Positions 14,064 to 18,107 of a DNA stretch of 18,107 bases are shown here, piece by piece. This DNA comes from SIG710 sp045604985. GTDB taxonomy: Bacteria > Bacillota > Clostridia > Oscillospirales > CAG-272. The notes beneath the pieces were generated by a model that saw nothing but the letters and a program-made list of their open reading frames with translations, searched no databases and was not told the DNA's origin. Numbering within the stretch: the first letter of the stretch is position 1; every line of letters begins with the position of its first letter. Both the position numbers and the translations under genes were made by a program. The DNA lies in contig JAZUPD010000035.1 of assembly GCA_045604985.1 (NCBI GenBank), positions 1 to 18,107 of the forward strand. Reading direction: 5' to 3'.

Positions 14064-14100
14064 GATTCATCCCCAATAAAACTTTCTCAATTTTCCGTCA

Positions 14101-14142
14101 AATATAAAATAAGCCGACCTGCATAGTGGAGCAAGCCGGCTT
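14101..14142 (-). terminator. Terminator of the LTA synthase-family gene
   Basis: A 12-bp stem with two wobble pairs (14111-14122 with 14131-14142) and an 8-nt loop is followed on the minus strand by ATTTTATATT. It lies six bases after the stop codon. Confidence 0.85.
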
Positions 14143-14148
14143 GCGTAT

Positions 14149-16128
14149 TTACTTTTGATATTCGACCTTGCTTAAAAATTCACCGTTTTTGGTGAACTGA
14201 GCAACGGCGATGTCCTGTGGAATTTCGTCATTCTCGTGAAGCTCACCTTCGACGGTCTTAAGACAGTATTTGCTGATAAATTGGGTCGTTACCTTTTTGC
14301 CGTCGAGCATTATTACAGAAAACTCGGTAAAATTATCTCCCATAATAGTAAGCCCTGAGGCATTTTGCGAAAAGCTGTCGATTTCAATATTCCTTACACC
14401 CATTTTGATCTGCGTTGGCAGATATTTCTGCTTTCCGTTATAGGCGTCGTAATGACCATAAAGTACGTCATATTCAAGCATTTCAAGGGATTTTTGATAG
14501 TTTTTGCTTGATGAATAATTCTGGTGAAGCTTGGTAAAAATGCCGTTTGTAAAGCTTGCAAGCTCCATAACATAAGACGATAGCTGATAAGCCTCAAGAT
14601 CCTTTATTTTCCGCTCTTTTTCAAGATCGGATACTATAACATATTCGGTACTGTAAAGATCGCCTGCCGTAAGGTCTTCCTCGCTGAGATCAAGGCTGGG
14701 AAGGTGGTCTCCAAAAAACACCAGAATGTAAGGCTCGGAGCTTTTTTCCAGCTTTTCAGTAAGTGCCCCGATGAATTTATCGGTTTCACTAAGCTGATTT
14801 ACAAAATATTTATAGGCAGTGTTCTTACCCTCATTTTCTGTTCCGAAAACTTCAATGCTTCCAAGATATTCCTCGCTTTCACGGGGATATTTTCCATGTG
14901 CTTGTACGGAAATTGCGTAAACAAGATCTTGCGTTTCCGTTGAATTCAGAGCCGCCATTATCTCGTCCGTCAAAACCTCGTCCTTTGCCCATCCGATCAG
15001 ATTCCTTTTGACATTATCCATATATTCTACCGAGGTGAATGTGTCAAAGCCAAGATTAGCATAGACGGTGTTTCTATCATAGAAAGTACCCGTGTGATTG
15101 TGGATGGCATGAGATATATACCCCTGCTCACGGAGATTATATGCGATGGTTTCGCAGGTGTTGTCCTGAAGCACCGTCTTATAGGGATATTCCGCCGTGC
15201 CGAAATATTCGAGATTCATCCCCGTAAGGACCTCAAATTCGGTGTTTGCCGTTCCGGAACCGATAGAGGGGACGGAAAGAAATCCGTTGCTGTACTTCTC
15301 CTTTAAGGCTGTGAAATTGGGAATGGGATTTTTTGAAAAGCTTATTCCCTTAAGATAATTGACATCAAAAAATGATTCAAGCTGAACGATGATGATATTT
15401 GGCTTGGTCTTATCCGTGTCTCCCTTGGTAACTCCTATGGAATTTAGAATTTCCTCAACATTTTCTCGGCTGTAATCCTCGGGCTTGTCGATACCTCTGT
15501 CAAAAATACCTAACGTAAAGCAATAAGCAAAGCCGTGTTCGTCGTAAGCATCGGGAAGGTTTGCAAAATGATTGGGGATGATGTTTGCATGGTGATAAAC
15601 AGCGGAAAGTCCAAAAATCACAAGGACCGATGCAAGCATTGAGCAGGAGGCGGTCTTATAATCAACTTTTTCACTTTTCAGCTTTGTGAAAAGATAGATA
15701 AGAAGTCCCGCAGCTGCAAGAATTGCGGCAACGATAAGGATCATATGCCATATCTTAAGATAAATCAGCATAACGCTCCATACCGATTCGAGAAGCTCCA
15801 GATCTGTGGCGGCGAACGGAGTGACTCTGAAGCTCCTCATTATAAAATCGGTGACCCCAAAGGCTATCCATAAAAGGGAGAGAAAAAGAAGCCAGACCTT
15901 TCTTTTTTTAAAGAGCAGAGAAATTGAAAGAGTAAAGAAGATTATAGAAAAATTGAAGAAAAAAAGGTGAGAATGGGTAAAAAGGAAGACGACCGCTTCC
16001 CAAAGGGAACGCCTGTTGGTAATTTCAGTAAAAAAAGTCACCGCAAAAGCCGAGGCAAGCGTAACAAGCAAGCTTCGGTATGGCGCAAGATAGAGTATTC
16101 CTTTCATTTTTATATCGTTTCTGTTCAT
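14149..16128 (-). CDS. LTA synthase family (sulfatase-fold) polyglycerolphosphate transferase
   Basis: A 659-residue membrane enzyme of the LtaS family. These take glycerol phosphate from phosphatidylglycerol onto a growing polymer outside the membrane. About five transmembrane helices fill residues 11-180. The extracellular sulfatase-fold domain follows: Glu251 in VQLESFFD (metal ligand), the nucleophile Thr293 in GSGTANTEFEVLTG, the HNHTGTFYDR segment and Asp474-His475 in FFGDHLPS (metal ligands). After the catalytic domain, the last 90 or so residues form a beta-rich IPT/Ig-like extension (LTIMGDNFTEFSVIMLDG) that S. aureus LtaS lacks. The polymer may be LTA or a modified glycan; sequence cannot decide. 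The ATG at 16128 has only a weak, distant GGGG; an in-frame ATG at 16107 has nothing better. It is monocistronic, with its own promoter and terminator. Confidence 0.9.
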   Translation of the reverse strand: MNRNDIKMKGILYLAPYRSLLVTLASAFAVTFFTEITNRRSLWEAVVFLFTHSHLFFFNFSIIFFTLSISLLFKKRKVWLLFLSLLWIAFGVTDFIMRSFRVTPFAATDLELLESVWSVMLIYLKIWHMILIVAAILAAAGLLIYLFTKLKSEKVDYKTASCSMLASVLVIFGLSAVYHHANIIPNHFANLPDAYDEHGFAYCFTLGIFDRGIDKPEDYSRENVEEILNSIGVTKGDTDKTKPNIIIVQLESFFDVNYLKGISFSKNPIPNFTALKEKYSNGFLSVPSIGSGTANTEFEVLTGMNLEYFGTAEYPYKTVLQDNTCETIAYNLREQGYISHAIHNHTGTFYDRNTVYANLGFDTFTSVEYMDNVKRNLIGWAKDEVLTDEIMAALNSTETQDLVYAISVQAHGKYPRESEEYLGSIEVFGTENEGKNTAYKYFVNQLSETDKFIGALTEKLEKSSEPYILVFFGDHLPSLDLSEEDLTAGDLYSTEYVIVSDLEKERKIKDLEAYQLSSYVMELASFTNGIFTKLHQNYSSSKNYQKSLEMLEYDVLYGHYDAYNGKQKYLPTQIKMGVRNIEIDSFSQNASGLTIMGDNFTEFSVIMLDGKKVTTQFISKYCLKTVEGELHENDEIPQDIAVAQFTKNGEFLSKVEYQK

Positions 16129-16162
16129 GATAATTATTATTCCCCATTTTTAATGTGAAACT

Positions 16163-16191
16163 ATTATATAACTTATTCCTTTTTTTGTCAA
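16163..16191 (-). promoter_or_regulatory. Consensus promoter of the LTA synthase-family gene
   Basis: On the minus strand TTGACA (16186-16191), 17 bases and TATAAT (16163-16168) give an exact consensus a short distance before the ATG at 16128. Confidence 0.9.
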
Positions 16192-16257
16192 GTTAAGATT
16201 TGTTAATAGTTTTCGATAACAGAGAAGATTTTTAATGAAACGTATATCTTTCAGATA

Positions 16258-16394
16258 TATAATAGAGTCTTTCTCGTTCATATAATCAAATTTGCAGTTA
16301 ATTGTTAACTATAAGCTCGAAGAGTCTCGTTAGTACTTTAATGAATGATAAATAATGCAACAAAAAGCCGAGGTTTAAACCTCGGCTTTCTTTT
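16258..16394 (+). ncRNA. Candidate small RNA in the LTA synthase-tRNA intergenic region
   Basis: No protein gene lies between 16192 and 16390. On the plus strand a TATAAT at 16258-16263 (with only ATGAAA at the -35 position) follows a 7-bp inverted repeat at 16243-16259. About 105 bases later a strong terminator with a plus-strand T run ends at 16394. A second 15-base palindrome (AGTTAATTGTTAACT, 16296-16310) lies between. Together they could give a transcript of about 125 nt. No plus-strand gene ends here that would otherwise need the terminator. The -35 is poor, so this is a suggestion. Confidence 0.25.
16364..16394. terminator. Palindromic terminator of the tRNA operon
   Basis: A 26-bp perfect palindrome (16364-16389) forms a stem of at least 10 bp around TTTAAA. 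On the minus strand it ends in TTTTTGTT just after tRNA-His, and on the plus strand in TTTCTTTTT, so it can work in both directions. Confidence 0.9.
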
Positions 16395-16472
16395 TGGGGT
16401 GAGATATGGGGGTCGAACCCACGACCTCCAGGGCCACAACCTGGCGCTCTAACCAACTGAGCTAATCCCACC
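16395..16472 (-). tRNA. tRNA-His (anticodon GTG)
   Basis: Full cloverleaf with encoded CCA (16395-16397). The anticodon loop TTGTGGC lies between CCAGG and CCTGG. The extra 5' G (G-1) facing a discriminator C, the hallmark of bacterial tRNA-His, is present at 16472. It is the last tRNA of the three-gene cluster. Confidence 0.96.
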
Positions 16473-16503
16473 ATATTAAATAAAAAAAATTAAACCACTG
16501 CCT

Positions 16504-16580
16504 TGGCGTACCCTGGGGGATTCGAACCCTCGACCTACTGCTTAGAAGGCAGTTGCTCTATCCGGCTGAGCTAAGGGTAC
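16504..16580 (-). tRNA. tRNA-Arg (anticodon TCT)
   Basis: Full cloverleaf with encoded CCA (16504-16506). The acceptor stem GTACCCT/AGGGTAC is perfect, the anticodon loop CTTCTAA lies between ACTGC and GCAGT, and the discriminator is G. It reads AGA and AGG. It is the middle gene of the cluster. Confidence 0.97.
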
Positions 16581-16595
16581 ATACCGCGCAGCGGT

Positions 16596-16669
<74 letters not shown>

Positions 16670-16698
16670 ATATTTGCATTTCTCAAAACTGCCCTAAT

Positions 16699-16727
16699 AT
16701 AATATCATAATTGTTCCCATTTGTCAA
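16699..16727 (-). promoter_or_regulatory. Promoter of the Gly-Arg-His tRNA operon
   Basis: On the minus strand TTGACA (16722-16727), 17 bases and TATTAT (16699-16704) lie about 30 bases before tRNA-Gly. No other promoter or terminator is seen between the three tRNAs, so they form one transcript. Confidence 0.85.
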
Positions 16728-16915
16728 GAGTATTTTTCAAAAAAATCAAAAACTTTTATTTTTTATAATTTTTACGTTCGTTTTTATTGAAAAACATTGT
16801 TACAAATGCAAAAAATTTAAAATGTTATGTGGATGTAATTTTGAAAGGCTTTTATAAACGGGTTATATCTTGAATAGATATATCCTTGAAGGCGTAAAAT
16901 TGTCTTGGAGAAATT

Positions 16916-17860
16916 TTACACGAGAAAACGAGCTTCCATTTCAAAATTTCGAAGAGTTGCTATATACCCCTCTTTGTCGGTGGGATATGCAAGACCATGA
17001 CCTGCACCCGGAACGGTCATTATCATTTTTTTTGAGCTGCAAGCCTCATAAAGCTCGCGGCTCATACTGCAAGGGACAAAATCATCGTCTTCGCCGTGAA
17101 TGAATATCATTGGTATTTGGCATTTCTTCATTGCTTCTATAGGCGGTGCTTCTTCAAGATCAAATCCTCCGAAAATTTTTGCTCCTGTTTTTACAATCGT
17201 ATAGAAAGGAAAAACGGGCAAATGGTTCTGCTTCATTACCTTTTTTATTATGGCTTCTGCCGAGGAATATCCGCAGTCTGCGAGAATGCATACGACATTT
17301 TCGGGCAGTTCTTCTCCCGCAGCCATCATGACGGTTGCCGCACCCATCGAGATTCCTGTCAATATGATTTTTTTGTCTTTGCCAAAACGTTCGTTTGCAT
17401 ATTCGATCCATGAAAGACAGTCAAATCTTTCTTTAACTCCAAACGTGATAAGTCTGCCGCCGCTTTTCCCGCTTGCACGCTGGTCGACTATCAGCGCATT
17501 CCTTTTGAGAGCAAAGCATCTTTCTACTGCGCCGCACAGATCTCGCATAGCGTTTCCGCGGTATCCGTGAAAAAGTATTTCAAGCGGGGCGTCGGGGGAA
17601 AATTCATAGTATCTTCCGTATAGCGGTATTCCGTCATAAGATACGGTCTTAAATTCTTCGCTTGGCGTTGCCCTGACCTGATCTACCCAGTGCTTTATCT
17701 CCTCATAGTGCGGCTCATATATTTTGCCCGAAGGAAGGTCGTATTCCCCTGCGGGAAGCTCTTTTTTCGGCTTTGCATAAAAAACCAGCAGAAAGCAGGT
17801 GACAGACGATAGAAAAATCAACACTGCAAGACCTATAAGAACGAAAAAAATGTATATCAT
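16916..17860 (-). CDS. Membrane-anchored alpha/beta hydrolase
   Basis: A 314-residue protein with one N-terminal transmembrane helix (about residues 3-28) and an alpha/beta-hydrolase domain of the serine aminopeptidase/YqkD-like type. The catalytic set is complete: oxyanion motif HGYRGN (98-103), nucleophile Ser171 in GISMGA, Asp259 in HGEDDDFVP and His288 in GAGHG. The KK after the helix suggests a signal-anchor; the topology of the catalytic domain cannot be settled by eye. The substrate is unknown; esterase, lipase or peptidase activity is possible. The ATG at 17860 is preferred because GGAG lies six bases upstream. An in-frame TTG at 17872 would place the ribosome-binding site inside the gene. 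It has its own promoter and seems monocistronic. I see no strong terminator after its stop. Confidence 0.9.
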   Translation of the reverse strand: MIYIFFVLIGLAVLIFLSSVTCFLLVFYAKPKKELPAGEYDLPSGKIYEPHYEEIKHWVDQVRATPSEEFKTVSYDGIPLYGRYYEFSPDAPLEILFHGYRGNAMRDLCGAVERCFALKRNALIVDQRASGKSGGRLITFGVKERFDCLSWIEYANERFGKDKKIILTGISMGAATVMMAAGEELPENVVCILADCGYSSAEAIIKKVMKQNHLPVFPFYTIVKTGAKIFGGFDLEEAPPIEAMKKCQIPMIFIHGEDDDFVPCSMSRELYEACSSKKMIMTVPGAGHGLAYPTDKEGYIATLRNFEMEARFLV

Positions 17861-17892
17861 GTTCTTCTCCAAAATTTTAAAATACTGACTTA

Positions 17893-17921
17893 ATTATAAC
17901 AAATCAGCGAACAGATGTCAA
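17893..17921 (-). promoter_or_regulatory. Consensus promoter of the alpha/beta hydrolase gene
   Basis: On the minus strand TTGACA (17916-17921), 17 bases and TATAAT (17893-17898) form an exact consensus just upstream of the ribosome-binding site and ATG at 17860. Confidence 0.92.
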
Positions 17922-18107
17922 TGTAAAAAACGATCGTTTTGTATGCGGAGCGTTTCGGTATACGCAAGAGGGTGCTTTTCACATGGCAATATATTTATCG
18001 TATAAAAAAAGAGGCTGAAAAACTCCCGATTTTGGTTAGATAATAACATTTTCGTGGTTGTGATATTTATATAATAAATATGATAGAATTTTTACTTGTT
18101 TTTCTGG

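Noticed and set aside
16905..16950. Small GTAAAATT/AATTTTAC hairpin near the hydrolase stop as a terminator
   Set aside because: The stem is AT-rich and weak, it overlaps the coding end, and no T run follows on the minus strand.
17861..17872. Start of the alpha/beta hydrolase at a TTG at 17872
   Set aside because: It would put the GGAG site within the coding sequence. The ATG at 17860 has that site at normal spacing.
18005..18050. Hairpin followed by seven T on the minus strand near the window end
   Set aside because: The stem is only three Watson-Crick pairs plus wobbles, and no minus-strand gene ending there is visible in the window.
18063..18081. 19-base AT-only inverted repeat
   Set aside because: It consists only of A and T in an AT-rich spacer, where such repeats arise by chance.

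Overview
The window looks like the chromosome of a low-to-mid-GC anaerobic Firmicute, most likely a gut or rumen Clostridium-like organism (Oscillospiraceae/Ruminococcaceae type). This is inferred from the gene families: a pyruvate,phosphate dikinase with strongly biased codons, a cytoplasmic GH26 glycosidase, an LtaS-type polymerase, a clostridial polyvalent phage protein, and TTGACA-N17-TATAAT promoters. No 16S rRNA or other marker fixes the genus. Apart from the first gene and one phage-derived remnant, all genes lie on the minus strand.

Layout. 1-552 is the 3' end of pyruvate,phosphate dikinase (+), closed by a terminator that works in both directions. 800-1852 is a GH26 beta-mannanase-like gene (-) with its own promoter. 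A short, frame-disrupted echo of its own N-terminus lies just downstream, at 721-777. 1977-4547 is a long open frame (+) that reads as the middle of a phage or mobile-element large polyvalent protein, with a zincin HExxH and an LPD3-like domain. It has no credible start and ends inside the 3' part of a tRNA-Ser(GCU) gene, so it is probably a remnant of an element next to that tRNA. 4739-5030 holds no recognisable gene. 5078-5620 is a small two-helix membrane protein.

5746-8373 is a P2-type Ca2+-ATPase. Its mRNA leader of about 170 nt contains a strong intrinsic terminator between promoter and start codon, with a foldable region upstream. This is the best candidate in the window for an uncharacterised RNA regulator. 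8620-13834 is a tight five-gene operon transcribed from a promoter in front of murD: murD, murI, a methionine gamma-lyase-family PLP enzyme, a lipoprotein and a cysteine desulfurase. MurI makes the D-glutamate that MurD attaches to UDP-MurNAc-L-Ala, so the first two genes are one biochemical unit.

13900-14100 contains no gene but a long interrupted inverted repeat. 14149-16128 is an LtaS-type polyglycerolphosphate transferase with a C-terminal beta-rich extension. 16192-16390 has no protein gene but may encode a small RNA. 16395-16669 is a Gly-Arg-His tRNA operon (-), and 16916-17860 is a membrane-anchored alpha/beta hydrolase. The last 180 bases hold no gene I can support.

The core genes concern the cell envelope (murD, murI, LTA synthase), ion homeostasis (Ca2+-ATPase), sulfur chemistry (cysteine desulfurase, PLP lyase family) and central carbon metabolism (PPDK). 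I found no CRISPR array, no intact IS element and no complete defence system.
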